A stretch of DNA of 64,000 nucleotides from Rhizobium esperanzae. GTDB taxonomy: Bacteria; Pseudomonadota; Alphaproteobacteria; Rhizobiales; Rhizobiaceae. Below the pieces are notes generated by a model. That model was not told where the DNA came from. It saw only the letters and a list, made by a program, of their open reading frames with translations, and did no database searches. The stretch's first letter is position 1. Each line of letters opens with the position of its first letter. The position numbers and the translations under genes are program-made. This document shows, in pieces, positions 46,681 through 55,253 of the stretch. The stretch is taken from NCBI RefSeq assembly GCF_014197615.1, contig NZ_JACIFY010000001.1, forward strand, positions 248,001 through 312,000. Direction: 5' to 3'.

Positions 46681-46771
46681 TCGAACCTCCTATGTCCGTG
46701 AAACACTTGTCACAGGCATCCGCGGCGGTTTCTCCCCCCAGCGCGGATAGGTCAATCGTGCACTGCCCGGC

Positions 46772-47563
46772 TCAGGATTGCAACAGATCCTTCTCCGTTA
46801 CGGCAGCTTCGATCACAGGCGGCCGCGGCGCCCGGTCGAACAGCGAAAACAGCAGAAAGCCGAAGACGAAGCCGCCGATATGCGCGTCCCAGGCAATGGG
46901 CTGATCGCTATCGCCGACGAGCGGAATGCCGATGGCGATCAGGGCGTTGCCGACCAGCCAGAGCAGCATGAAGATGACGACGGTCCGGCTCTTCAGCGCC
47001 TCGACGATCGAAAGCCTTGCATTGAGATGGGCCGGCAGCATCGGCCGGCGTTCGGCCGGAAAAGCGAATCGGCAGGCAGCCCCCATCAGCCCGGAGATGA
47101 CACCGGACGCGCCGATTAGCAGCGTCACATCCCCCCAATTCAGGACCGCATGCAGGGCAGCGGACGCGACGGCGGAAAAAAGCCAGAAGAGCAGAAAACG
47201 CAGCGTCCCGATGCGGCGCACGACCGGCGCGCCGAAGGCCATCAGCCAGAAGGCGTTGAAGACGATATGCTGAACGCTGCCGTGCAGCAGTGAATAGGTG
47301 ACGGGTGTCCAGAACAGCTCCGGCCCCTGCTGCGACAGGGGAATCACATAGCGGGCGGGAACGAAGCCGAAGGTAAAGAACAGCCAGCTCATCGCATCGT
47401 CGGAGAGCAAGAGCTCCTGCACCGCAAAGATGACGACGAGCAGGCAAAGGCTGAAGAACAGTGCCGGCGGAAGGTTGAAGACCGGTACGCGCGGCGGCTT
47501 TGCCGGCGGCTGGACCTCAGGAGGTTCGGGCGCCTTATGCGGCTCGGCCGTCTGCTCGTTCAT
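46772..47563 (-). CDS. Rhomboid-family intramembrane serine protease
   Basis: 263 aa. Pro-rich cytoplasmic start (1-30), then six membrane segments. Family marks: TPVTYSLLHGSVQHIVFNAFWL (the H-x-x-x-H-x-x-x-N type region), nucleophile Ser153 in LLIGASGVISGLMG, and His228 in WDAHIGGFVFG, so the Ser-His dyad is present. It cuts substrates within the membrane. The leader contains a strong terminator between the likely promoter and the start, at 47610-47640. Confidence 0.93.
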   Translation of the reverse strand: MNEQTAEPHKAPEPPEVQPPAKPPRVPVFNLPPALFFSLCLLVVIFAVQELLLSDDAMSWLFFTFGFVPARYVIPLSQQGPELFWTPVTYSLLHGSVQHIVFNAFWLMAFGAPVVRRIGTLRFLLFWLFSAVASAALHAVLNWGDVTLLIGASGVISGLMGAACRFAFPAERRPMLPAHLNARLSIVEALKSRTVVIFMLLWLVGNALIAIGIPLVGDSDQPIAWDAHIGGFVFGFLLFSLFDRAPRPPVIEAAVTEKDLLQS

Positions 47564-47609
47564 TTCGATATCGCCTCGTTGAGGCCACAGCCATACAGGA
47601 GCACCTGTC

Positions 47610-47640
47610 AAAAAAAAAGCCGTCCGAAGTGCCGGACGGC
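47610..47640 (-). terminator. Intrinsic terminator in the rhomboid leader
   Basis: On the minus strand the 8-base stem GCCGTCCG / CGGACGGC is followed by nine T. It lies 47 bases upstream of the rhomboid start in the same direction. It either attenuates that gene or ends a small RNA starting in 47641-47855. Confidence 0.85.
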
Positions 47641-47855
47641 GTGACCGGAGTTCCTGGAAAGACCTGGACCCCGCAGGTTGTGCTGAACTTCGAAAGTCGA
47701 AGCGATGAAAGGACAGTGTCACGACAGGCACCGCACCTCAACCGAAACCATTTCTTAACCTTAACGGCCGCGGTTTGGCATGAAATCCGCAAGGTAGAGC
47801 CTGTACGGGCAATGACTGCCCGAAAATGATCCGGAATGGGACAGGTTGGTGTAAG

Positions 47856-48470
47856 ATGCGTGTACAAACGACCATCGAGATTTTTGACTATTGGAACCGT
47901 ATCCGCGGCGCAGCCGATGCGCCGCTGAAATCGCAGGTCGAACCCTCCGCCGTCCCCCATCTGCTGCAAAGCCTGTTCATCCTCGAGACGCGAGAGGCAG
48001 GAGACATCGGCTTCCGGCTTGCCGGCACCCGCATCTGCGATCTGTTCGGGCGGGATCTGCGCGGCGAACGTTTCTCCTCCCTCTGGGCAAACGGCCAGGA
48101 CGCGGATATCGAACGTACGGCGATGGGGGTGATGGACCATACCATGCCGGCTCTGTTCAATGCGACAGGCTACAGCACCGTCGGTCATCAGGCCTCGTTC
48201 GAGATCATCATGATGCCGCTGCGCTCGCCGCACGGCGCCTGCGACCGGCTGCTCGGCGCGATCGCACCGACGGCGTCAGCGAGCTGGCTGGAGATTGTAC
48301 CGCTCGAATTCCTGGCGCTCGACCGCAGCCGCCTGCTGCCCGGAAAATTCGGCACGGGCACGCCGGCGGACCTGCGCCCCATCAACGAAATCGTCGGGGG
48401 CAAAAGCGTCGGTTTCGGCCAGGTCATGCGCCGCATGGTGTCTCAGCTGCTCAGCGCGGAGGCGCACTGA
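47856..48470 (+). CDS. PAS-domain (PAS_5-type) protein
   Basis: 204 aa. One PAS-like domain of the alphaproteobacterial PAS_5 group: FDYWNRIRGAADAPLKSQVEPSA-type start, LFILETREAGDIGFRLAGT, ICDLFGRDLRGERFSSLW. No output domain is visible, so the signal is probably passed on by protein contact. Start ATG at 47856; the frame extends 10 codons upstream. Often found beside PilZ genes in rhizobia, as here. Confidence 0.85.
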   Translation: MRVQTTIEIFDYWNRIRGAADAPLKSQVEPSAVPHLLQSLFILETREAGDIGFRLAGTRICDLFGRDLRGERFSSLWANGQDADIERTAMGVMDHTMPALFNATGYSTVGHQASFEIIMMPLRSPHGACDRLLGAIAPTASASWLEIVPLEFLALDRSRLLPGKFGTGTPADLRPINEIVGGKSVGFGQVMRRMVSQLLSAEAH

Positions 48471-48594
48471 CCGTTTCGTTTTAGGACATCGCACACACTC
48501 GTTTTCGGCTATGTCCAAATGAGGCAAAACAACCTTCTGTTAATGGATTGCGGGTAAAGATCGGTCTCTGCGATTTTGATGAAGAAGCCTTTTG

Positions 48595-49206
48595 ATGCAC
48601 TCGTTCCAGCCAGCTCAGACGCAACGACCTGCGCCGCGCCCTGAACAGGGCGTTTTCCAGCGCGTGCCGATCAATATGCAAGGCCGGCTGATGCTTGCGA
48701 ATTACGAGGAATTCGAATGCATGGTGATCGACATGTCGCCTGGCGACATGTACGTCACGTGCTCCGGCCGACCACGTGCCAACGAACGTGTCGTCGCCTA
48801 TATCGACCATCTCGGCCGCGTCGAAGGTTATGTCCAGACGCTCGATGGCCGCGGCTTCGCCATGTCGATCAATGCCACCGAGCGCAAGCGCGAGAAGCTC
48901 GCCGCCCAGCTCACCTGGCTTGCCAACAAGCACGAACTCGGGCTGCCGGAAGATCGTCGCCATGACCGTCTCACGCCGCGCGACACCAATACCGAACTGA
49001 CGCTCGAGGACGGCACGCGTTACAGCTGCCGCATCATGGACCTTTCGCTGTCGGGCGCCGCCGTCGACGTCGAGATGCGCCCCTCGATCGGAACGGCAGT
49101 GCGCCTCGGCAACATGCGCGGCCGCGTCGTACGCCATTTCGTCGAAGGCGTGGCGATCGAATTCCTGTCGATCCAGTCCCGCGAGACGCTGCGCGAATTC
49201 CTCTGA
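48595..49206 (+). CDS. PilZ-domain protein (two modules)
   Basis: 203 aa. Two PilZ-like modules: residues 15-100 (FQRVPINMQGRLMLANYEEF, CMVIDMSPGDMYVTC) and 115-200 (RRHDRLTPRDTNTELTLEDG, CRIMDLSLSGAAVDVEMRP). The second has RR-x-x-R before and D-x-S-x-x-G, the c-di-GMP-binding residues; the first has D-M-S-P-G but a weaker Arg motif. So one module is probably a working c-di-GMP receptor. The start was set at ATG 48595; a TTG one codon earlier is unlikely. Confidence 0.88.
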   Translation: MHSFQPAQTQRPAPRPEQGVFQRVPINMQGRLMLANYEEFECMVIDMSPGDMYVTCSGRPRANERVVAYIDHLGRVEGYVQTLDGRGFAMSINATERKREKLAAQLTWLANKHELGLPEDRRHDRLTPRDTNTELTLEDGTRYSCRIMDLSLSGAAVDVEMRPSIGTAVRLGNMRGRVVRHFVEGVAIEFLSIQSRETLREFL

Positions 49207-49471
49207 CAGGCTGCCGATCGCGCTGCGCTTGCCAGGTTCGGCACACACCCGGTCAGGTCACGTTGAAACCGCTTGAGCGTCACGGCAAGAGATCAGCAAG
49301 CGGCGACCGATCTGGCTTCGGAAAGCAGGCTCAAATTCTGTCGCAAGTCATTCCAGCCAGTCGATAGAAATATTATGAGTGGAACGACCTGCGACACTGG
49401 TCGTATGCCCGCCCGTCTTCCATTCGTCATGGACATGATGGATAAAGCCCGCCTCGACCGCAGGCGCACCG

Positions 49472-50446
49472 ATGTCAGCTCTCTATCCGGAAATCGAACC
49501 CTATGATCATGGCCTGCTCGATACGGGCGATGGCAATCTGATCTATTGGGAAACCTGCGGCAATCCGGCGGGCCGGCCGGCGCTGGTGCTGCATGGCGGG
49601 CCGGGCTCCGGCTGTTCGACGACGGCGCGGCGCTATTTCGATCCCGATACCTACCGAATCATTCTGTTCGATCAGCGCAATTGCGGACGCAGCCTGCCGA
49701 GTGCTGCCGATCCGCAAACCGATCTCTCCCTCAACACCACCTGGCATCTCGTTGCCGATATCGAGCGGCTGCGGCTCTTCTTCGGCATCGACACCTGGCT
49801 CGTTTTCGGCAATTCCTGGGGCTCGACGCTGGCGCTCGCTTATGCCGAAACCCATCCCGAGCGCGTCGCCGCAATCGTCATCGCAGGCGTGACCACCACA
49901 AGGCGGTCGGAGGTCGACTGGCTTTATCGCGGCATGGCGCCGCTCTTTCCGGAAGAATGGCACCGTTTCCAACAGGCGGCTGCCGCAGGCAGCCAGGAGC
50001 CAGATCGGGACATGGTAGCCGCCTATCATCGTCTGCTCAACGACCCCAGTCCGCAGACGCGGCTGAAGGCGGCACGCGACTGGCATGACTGGGAGGCGGC
50101 TTCGATCCTGCTCGCCGATCCTCAAGGCCTGCCCAGCCGCTGGGCCGATCCGGCCTATCTGCTGACCCGCGCCCGCATCATCACCCATTATTTCACCCAC
50201 GGCGCCTGGCTGGAAGACGGCGAGCTTTTGAAGAACGCCGCGCGACTGGCCGGCATTCCCGCCATCCTGCTGCAGGGAAGGCTCGACATCGAGGCGCCGC
50301 TTGTCACCGCCTGGGAACTTGCCCGCGCCTGGCCGAAAAGCGAACTCCAAATCCTTCCGCATGCCGCCCATTCCACTGCCAATCCCGATATGAGTGCGGC
50401 GATCGTCGCCGCCACCGATCGATTTCGCAATTTTCTTCAAAAATAA
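49472..50446 (+). CDS. pip: Proline iminopeptidase
   Basis: 324 aa. Alpha/beta hydrolase of the prolyl aminopeptidase family: LVLHGGPGSGCSTTARRYFDP (oxyanion), FDQRNCGRSLP, nucleophile Ser115 in VFGNSWGSTLALAYA, Asp in LLQGRLDIEAP, and His in PHAAHST. It removes N-terminal proline from peptides, in the cytoplasm. Weak ribosome site. Single gene. Confidence 0.93.
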   Translation: MSALYPEIEPYDHGLLDTGDGNLIYWETCGNPAGRPALVLHGGPGSGCSTTARRYFDPDTYRIILFDQRNCGRSLPSAADPQTDLSLNTTWHLVADIERLRLFFGIDTWLVFGNSWGSTLALAYAETHPERVAAIVIAGVTTTRRSEVDWLYRGMAPLFPEEWHRFQQAAAAGSQEPDRDMVAAYHRLLNDPSPQTRLKAARDWHDWEAASILLADPQGLPSRWADPAYLLTRARIITHYFTHGAWLEDGELLKNAARLAGIPAILLQGRLDIEAPLVTAWELARAWPKSELQILPHAAHSTANPDMSAAIVAATDRFRNFLQK

Positions 50447-50810
50447 TTTGCCGCCGAAAATGCGAATCTGAGCGCTATTCCGCTTTTGAAGCGGCCGAAT
50501 CGACCAAGCCCGGCCTGTATCGCCAGCTTTCCCCTCGCCGCCCGAGCACATCGGACTTTACCCGGCTCACCGAAAACCCTTAACGCCGGGACGGCAACGC
50601 AACCTTTTTGCGGCCGAAAGCCTTGTTGCGCAAATTACATTTTTAATCGATTTCGAGACAAATCCGCATCAAGTTTTAGTCGAATTCGACTTGGTTTTTA
50701 GTCAGGTTTTATCCGCATTTGAATCAACTAAGCCTTTAATTCTATTACGTAATTTTGCGTGAGATAAAAACGTCTGTGCGATTGTCGCCTCAACTTACGG
50801 GGAGACGGCA
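50447..50810. other. Intergenic region with AT-rich promoter and palindrome
   Basis: No gene. The right half is AT-rich and includes the perfect 14-base palindrome AGTCGAATTCGACT at 50678-50691, between two copies of a TTTTTAGT / TTTTAGTC-like sequence. It is probably the control region of the cysteine peptidase gene that starts at 50811. Confidence 0.45.
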
Positions 50811-51416
50811 ATGACAAGTGCGAATATCCTGAAAGGCGGCCTGCTGGCCGGTATCATCACCATGGCAATGGCGGGTACGGGACAAGCGACGCCCGCCAGC
50901 ATGGCGCTCGCTGGCAATGCCAGCCCGCCGATCGGACACTATGAATTCTGCAAGGCGAATCCGAAGGAATGTGTCGAAGTCGGCGGCGATGCCGGACCGG
51001 CTATCCTCACCGAGGAGCGCTGGAAGGAAATTCTCAAGGTCAACTACACGGTCAATTCGACGATTCAGCCGGAGACGGATGAACAGATCTACGGCGTCGA
51101 AGAACACTGGGCCTATCCCACGACCGTCGGCGACTGTGAGGACTATGCCCTGCTGAAGCGCAAGATGCTGATCGAGGACGGTTTCTCGCCCTCAGACACG
51201 CTGATGACGGTCGTGTTGCAGCCGAATGGCGAAGGCCATGCCGTGCTGACGGTCCGCACCGATCACGGCGACTTCATTCTCGACAACATGCGCAACAAGG
51301 TGCTGCTGTGGTCGGATACCGAATATACCTATCTGAAGCGCCAGTCCGCCGACGATCCGGCCCGCTGGTCGAAGCTTCAGGACGGCCGCGCTGTCGCGGT
51401 TGGTAGCGTCAAGTAA
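50811..51416 (+). CDS. Transglutaminase-like cysteine peptidase (BTLCP)
   Basis: 201 aa. Signal peptide (cleavage near GQATP). BTLCP core with catalytic Cys109 in TTVGDCEDYALLKRKMLI, His143 in NGEGHAVLTVRT and Asp158 in FILDNM, so the triad is complete. Family members include LapG, the c-di-GMP-controlled protease of surface adhesins, but no LapD gene is next to it here. Good ribosome site GGGGAG. Terminator at 51491-51530. Confidence 0.92.
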   Translation: MTSANILKGGLLAGIITMAMAGTGQATPASMALAGNASPPIGHYEFCKANPKECVEVGGDAGPAILTEERWKEILKVNYTVNSTIQPETDEQIYGVEEHWAYPTTVGDCEDYALLKRKMLIEDGFSPSDTLMTVVLQPNGEGHAVLTVRTDHGDFILDNMRNKVLLWSDTEYTYLKRQSADDPARWSKLQDGRAVAVGSVK

Positions 51417-51490
51417 GAACAGCCTGCCGGCCCACGCCGGCAGCCTGCGGCCCGGTCAGTCCCCGCATTCCGTCCCCGACCGGCGCCCGA

Positions 51491-51530
51491 GAGCCGTTCC
51501 CGCTGTCCCGGGAACGGCTCGTTTTCTTTT
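51491..51530 (+). terminator. Intrinsic terminator after the BTLCP gene
   Basis: A perfect 10-base stem (GAGCCGTTCC / GGAACGGCTC) around CGCTGTCCCG, followed by GTTTTCTTTT, 75 bases after the stop. Confidence 0.85.
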
Positions 51531-51695
51531 GGGACAGGCTCATTCCCTCCCTCGCCGCGCCTTCCAGATCGCAATGCATGTCGCCCGGAATGTGCCACGG
51601 TTCCGGAGGGCCACATGCTTGAAAACAAGGCGCTAAACACCTCGGATGAATCACGTTCGACGCGATGCGTCTTAGCGAATTGTTAACCATGCCGG

Positions 51696-51714
51696 TCTGA
51701 TCATACCGATCAGA
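51696..51714. promoter_or_regulatory. Operator-like palindrome upstream of the 51770 gene
   Basis: TCTGATC-ATACC-GATCAGA is a perfect inverted repeat with a 5-base spacer in the gene-free stretch between 51417 and 51769. It lies 56 bases before the start codon. No regulator is known for it. Confidence 0.35.
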
Positions 51715-51769
51715 TTCACCATCGGCATCGGCGGTCCATGTTCCCGCGGCCGAAACGCGAAGAACCGCC

Positions 51770-52516
51770 ATGAGCCATGCCGTGCACAGCGCATCCGACG
51801 AGCAGCCGCTTTTTTCCATGGGGTTTCTCATCCGCACCATGGCCGTGATCGCAGTCCTTGCCGTGATGACCGTCGCCATCAGCATCGGCGGGCGTTGGTT
51901 CGGGCGGCATATCTCGCTTGCCGGCAACACGGACAGCACTGCCGAGATTTCGCTGACGATCGGCCGCGACAGCGTGAAATTCCCCGAGAATGCCATCCGC
52001 TTCCCGAGCCAGAGGCATGAAGGCGCAGCCGAGCGCGTCGATCTCTACCTCGCCTGGCCCGAAATGCAGGGTTACGGCAAGGAAAACCATCTTCGATTCG
52101 ACGATGTCTCCCAATCCTCCGGCCTGATCTTCCTGCAACCCACCCAGAGCACCATGTCGCGCGACATGTCCGGGCGGCTGGAGCCGATCTATTCGCATCT
52201 GCTCGAAGGAGCGGCCGAGACTTTCGGCAACGGCCTGACGCTGCATCGTCTGCGCGCCGACGCCGGCTATGGCGACGAGGTGCTGCTGACGGCGCCCGTC
52301 AAAGGCGGCCCGGATTATGTCGTGCGCTGCATATTGCCTTCAGCCCCGGACAAGGCGGCGAGCGGAGATTGCCAGCGCGATATTAAAATCGGCAACGATC
52401 TCAGCGTTCTCTACCGCTTCTCCAGCAGCCATCTCGACGACTGGGAACATATTGATGCCGCTATCCGCACCTTTGTGGAAGCGCGTCTTATGAACCGTTC
52501 TGCAACAAGTCCCTAA
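51770..52516 (+). CDS. Conserved inner-membrane protein, unknown
   Basis: 248 aa. A polar N-terminal region, one membrane segment (about 20-43) and a periplasmic domain of about 200 residues with a central FDDVSQSSGLIFLQPTQSTM and a Cys pair (about 187 and 200). No known family. It precedes the D,D-carboxypeptidase gene in the same direction (157 bases apart), so a cell-envelope role is possible. Confidence 0.65.
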   Translation: MSHAVHSASDEQPLFSMGFLIRTMAVIAVLAVMTVAISIGGRWFGRHISLAGNTDSTAEISLTIGRDSVKFPENAIRFPSQRHEGAAERVDLYLAWPEMQGYGKENHLRFDDVSQSSGLIFLQPTQSTMSRDMSGRLEPIYSHLLEGAAETFGNGLTLHRLRADAGYGDEVLLTAPVKGGPDYVVRCILPSAPDKAASGDCQRDIKIGNDLSVLYRFSSSHLDDWEHIDAAIRTFVEARLMNRSATSP

Positions 52517-52673
52517 AATGCTCCCCGGACAGCGAAATAAACGATTCATCATAAACGGATTGGTAACGCCCAATCGGTAGATTTGAAAGACGAGCTGTGC
52601 GGCGGGAGGTGTGCGGTTCCGGCCGAATATCTGAAGCGCCAAATATCTGAAATGCAAAGCGAAGAGTGGAATA

Positions 52674-54218
52674 GTGTCAAGGTCAGTCTCCTCCGTATCA
52701 TCGTCCCGATCCGGCAGTTTTTTCGCAAAACTGCTGGCGATCCTTTCGGTGGCCGTCACGATCGTCCTGGTCGATTCGGTAAGTGCCGAAGCGGAAGCGG
52801 CGAATTCAAAATATGCAGGCATCGTCGTCGACGCCAAGACCGGCAATGTTCTCTACAGTGAGAATGCCGATCGGCTGCAATATCCCGCTTCGCTGACCAA
52901 GATGATGACCCTCTACATGACCTTCGAGGCGCTGGAGCAGGGTCGCATCCGCCTGGATACGCCGGTTCCCTTCTCCGCTCATGCAGCAGCACAGGCGCCA
53001 ACCAAACTCGGCGTTCGCGCCGGCGGCACGATCACCGTCGAGCAAGGCATTCTCGGCCTCGTCACCCTGTCGGCCAATGATGCCGCAACCGCGCTCGGCG
53101 AAATGCTCGGCGGCGGCAGCGAGGATCGCTTTGCCCAGCTGATGACCGCCAAGGCGCATGCGCTCGGCATGACGCGCACCACCTATCGCAATGCCAACGG
53201 CCTGCCGAATACGGCACAGATGACGACGGCGCGCGATCAGGCCCGCCTCGGTATCGCTCTTCGCCAGCATTTCCCGCAATATTACGGCTATTTCTCCACC
53301 CGCGCCTTCAAGTTCGGCACCCGCACGATCCGCAGCCATAACCGCCTGGTCGGTTCGGTAGCCGGCGTCGATGGTATCAAGACCGGTTATACCAGGGCTG
53401 CCGGTTTCAATCTGGTGAGTTCGGTGCAGCTGGAGGGCAAGTCGATCGTCGGCGTCGTGCTCGGCGGCGCTTCGGGGCCGGCTCGTGATGCCCAGATGCG
53501 CAATCTGATCGCCGCCTACCTGCCGAAGGCCTCGAGCCGCGGCGGATCGTCGGCACTGATCGCCCAGGCGGCCCCTGCCCCTGCGATGATCGAGACACCT
53601 GAACCGGTCCAGCCGCAGAAGGTCCAGCAGAAGACCCAGCCGCAAATGGCAAAGACGATCACCGCTGCGCAGTCGCCGGTTTCGGCAGCCGTCGCCGATC
53701 TCAGCCTGCCGCATAAAGCCCCGCTGCCGGATGCGCGCGAAGTGGCCGAGACCGAGGTCGCCTATGCCGAGACCACGCAGTCGAAGTCCGACAATCCGCT
53801 GGTCGCACAGCCGATGCCGGCGCCGACCAAGGTCAAGACCAAGACCTTCAAGCAGCAGGCATCGGTGCCCGCATCGAAGCCGTCGGAACAAGACGATGCC
53901 GGCGTCGATAACGTCACGACGGCCTCGACCAGCCCTGCTTCTGCTGGCGCCGCTTCCAGTGGCAATGGCCCGGCCGGCTGGGTTGTGCAGGTTGGTGTCT
54001 CGCCGAGCCGGCAGATGGCCATGGACCTTCTCGATAGCGCCAAGACCAAGGGCGGCAAGGCATTGGCCTCGGCAAAGCCCTTCGCCGTCGCCTACGGTGC
54101 CGGTAGTGACCAGCTCTACCGCGCCCGTTTCGGCGGTTTCGATGACCAGCGCGATGCGGTCAACGCCTGCAAGGCCTTGAAGAAGGCCGGTGTCAAGTGC
54201 TGGGCGGCTGCCCAATGA
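52674..54218 (+). CDS. D-alanyl-D-alanine carboxypeptidase with SPOR domain
   Basis: 514 aa. Signal or anchor (about 17-40), then a penicillin-binding-type serine peptidase: Ser73-x-x-Lys76 (PASLTKMM), SAN at 133-135, KTG at 236-238. A Pro/Gln-rich linker (about 290-430) leads to a C-terminal SPOR domain (WVVQVGVSPSRQMAMDLL, RARFGGFDDQRDAVNAC). It trims peptidoglycan side chains in the periplasm; the SPOR domain should recruit it to denuded septal glycan. Start is GTG. Length and order match the rhizobial DacF-like group. Confidence 0.93.
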   Translation: MSRSVSSVSSSRSGSFFAKLLAILSVAVTIVLVDSVSAEAEAANSKYAGIVVDAKTGNVLYSENADRLQYPASLTKMMTLYMTFEALEQGRIRLDTPVPFSAHAAAQAPTKLGVRAGGTITVEQGILGLVTLSANDAATALGEMLGGGSEDRFAQLMTAKAHALGMTRTTYRNANGLPNTAQMTTARDQARLGIALRQHFPQYYGYFSTRAFKFGTRTIRSHNRLVGSVAGVDGIKTGYTRAAGFNLVSSVQLEGKSIVGVVLGGASGPARDAQMRNLIAAYLPKASSRGGSSALIAQAAPAPAMIETPEPVQPQKVQQKTQPQMAKTITAAQSPVSAAVADLSLPHKAPLPDAREVAETEVAYAETTQSKSDNPLVAQPMPAPTKVKTKTFKQQASVPASKPSEQDDAGVDNVTTASTSPASAGAASSGNGPAGWVVQVGVSPSRQMAMDLLDSAKTKGGKALASAKPFAVAYGAGSDQLYRARFGGFDDQRDAVNACKALKKAGVKCWAAAQ

Positions 54219-54331
54219 GCTATTCGATGCTGCCTGCAAGATGGCCGGCGGCGTCGGTAACGGCCGGAATCGGTGTTTGCGTTTCCGGCCACCGTTCTTG
54301 AACTCGATCAGTATTGCGTACGGGGAAAACA

Positions 54332-54607
54332 ATGGCGATCAATGAGAATGTTCCGGGAATGCCTTCAGACCGCCGCATGACGGCCAAGGGCCGCTCTTCT
54401 CTGCATCCGTTGCACGAGGCGGCCATGCGCCTGGCCGAGATCGGCCTGCAGCGGCCGAAGCCGAAGTCTCCGAAAACAAGGGATCTCATCAATCTGCTGC
54501 TTTGCCACGGTGCCCGCGCCTGGCGTTATTCCCAGCCCGAAGCCCGCATCCATCTGCACGTCATCTCGCAGGACGGCAGCGTGCCGGTGCATCTGCGCCT
54601 GCGCTGA
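54332..54607 (+). CDS. Small basic protein, unknown
   Basis: 91 aa, start MAINENVPGM after GGGGAAAA. Rich in Arg, Lys and His with HPLHEAAMRLAEIGL helical, and LINLLLCHGARAWRYSQPEA. No family recognised, soluble. It may be a conserved alphaproteobacterial small protein. Lies 113 bases after the carboxypeptidase, possibly on the same transcript. Confidence 0.6.
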   Translation: MAINENVPGMPSDRRMTAKGRSSLHPLHEAAMRLAEIGLQRPKPKSPKTRDLINLLLCHGARAWRYSQPEARIHLHVISQDGSVPVHLRLR

Positions 54608-54632
54608 CCGGCCAGACATCCGCATAAAAGGA

Positions 54633-55070
54633 CTAGAGCAGGCCAAGTTCCGTCAGCTCGCGGCGAAGGTCCGCGGGCATTTCGACAATACCGGCCCCTA
54701 GGCTTGTCAGGTCGCGCGGCACGTCATCCTCCGTGTAATAACGCCAGCCCTGGAATGGCCGCTTCGGCTGCACAGCCGTCTCGATGACTTCAGGGCCGAG
54801 CATCAGGCGGCACCGCGAAATGCCCTCGCCGTCGGTGAAGGTCTCGATGCCGAGCAGCTTTTGGCGCGCCTGCACCTGCCCCTTGATCACCCAATAGAGC
54901 GAGCCGCCGTCCAGCAGCTCCTCCATGCGTTTCGGCACCATGCGCGTCGTGTGCACGGAGTGCGGCTCAAGTCCGGCGGCGATGGCGCTGAGCGAGCGTT
55001 CCGTCACCCATTCGCGCAGATCGTCTATCGAGTCGGCGCCGACGCAGAGTTTGATGAGATGCAATGCCAT
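54633..55070 (-). CDS. DUF1489-family protein
   Basis: 145 aa. Starts MALHLIKLCVGADSIDDLREW and contains THTTRMVP-like HTTRMVPKRMEELLDGGSLYW and GWRYYTEDDVPRDL, the DUF1489 signature. A conserved alphaproteobacterial cytoplasmic protein of unknown role. A RIME-like repeat lies just upstream. Confidence 0.9.
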   Translation of the reverse strand: MALHLIKLCVGADSIDDLREWVTERSLSAIAAGLEPHSVHTTRMVPKRMEELLDGGSLYWVIKGQVQARQKLLGIETFTDGEGISRCRLMLGPEVIETAVQPKRPFQGWRYYTEDDVPRDLTSLGAGIVEMPADLRRELTELGLL

Positions 55071-55108
55071 GCCGCCGTTGAAATCCTTTTGGCAGCGGGC
55101 GTCAAGCG

Positions 55109-55240
55109 TCTAAAGCAATTCCAGGAAAAGTGTGAAGCGGTTTTCCCAGGCAAAGCGCGAGGCGTTTGCCGATAATTACGTAAAAACAAAAGGTTAAAGC
55201 GGTTCTGCGCTAGCGTGAGGCGCTGAACCGCTCTAACGCA
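55109..55240. repeat. RIME-like intergenic palindromic element, copy 3
   Basis: The core AAAAGTGTGAAGCGGTTTT (about 55126-55144) is shared with copies 1 and 2. A second inverted repeat follows, pairing AGCGGTTC with GAACCGCT (55198-55233). It lies between the DUF1489 and sdaA genes. Confidence 0.7.
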
Positions 55241-55253
55241 GGAGTCCACAAAC

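Noticed and set aside
50811..51416. BTLCP gene as part of a LapD-LapG system
   Set aside because: No GGDEF/EAL receptor gene is adjacent; only the protease is present in the window.
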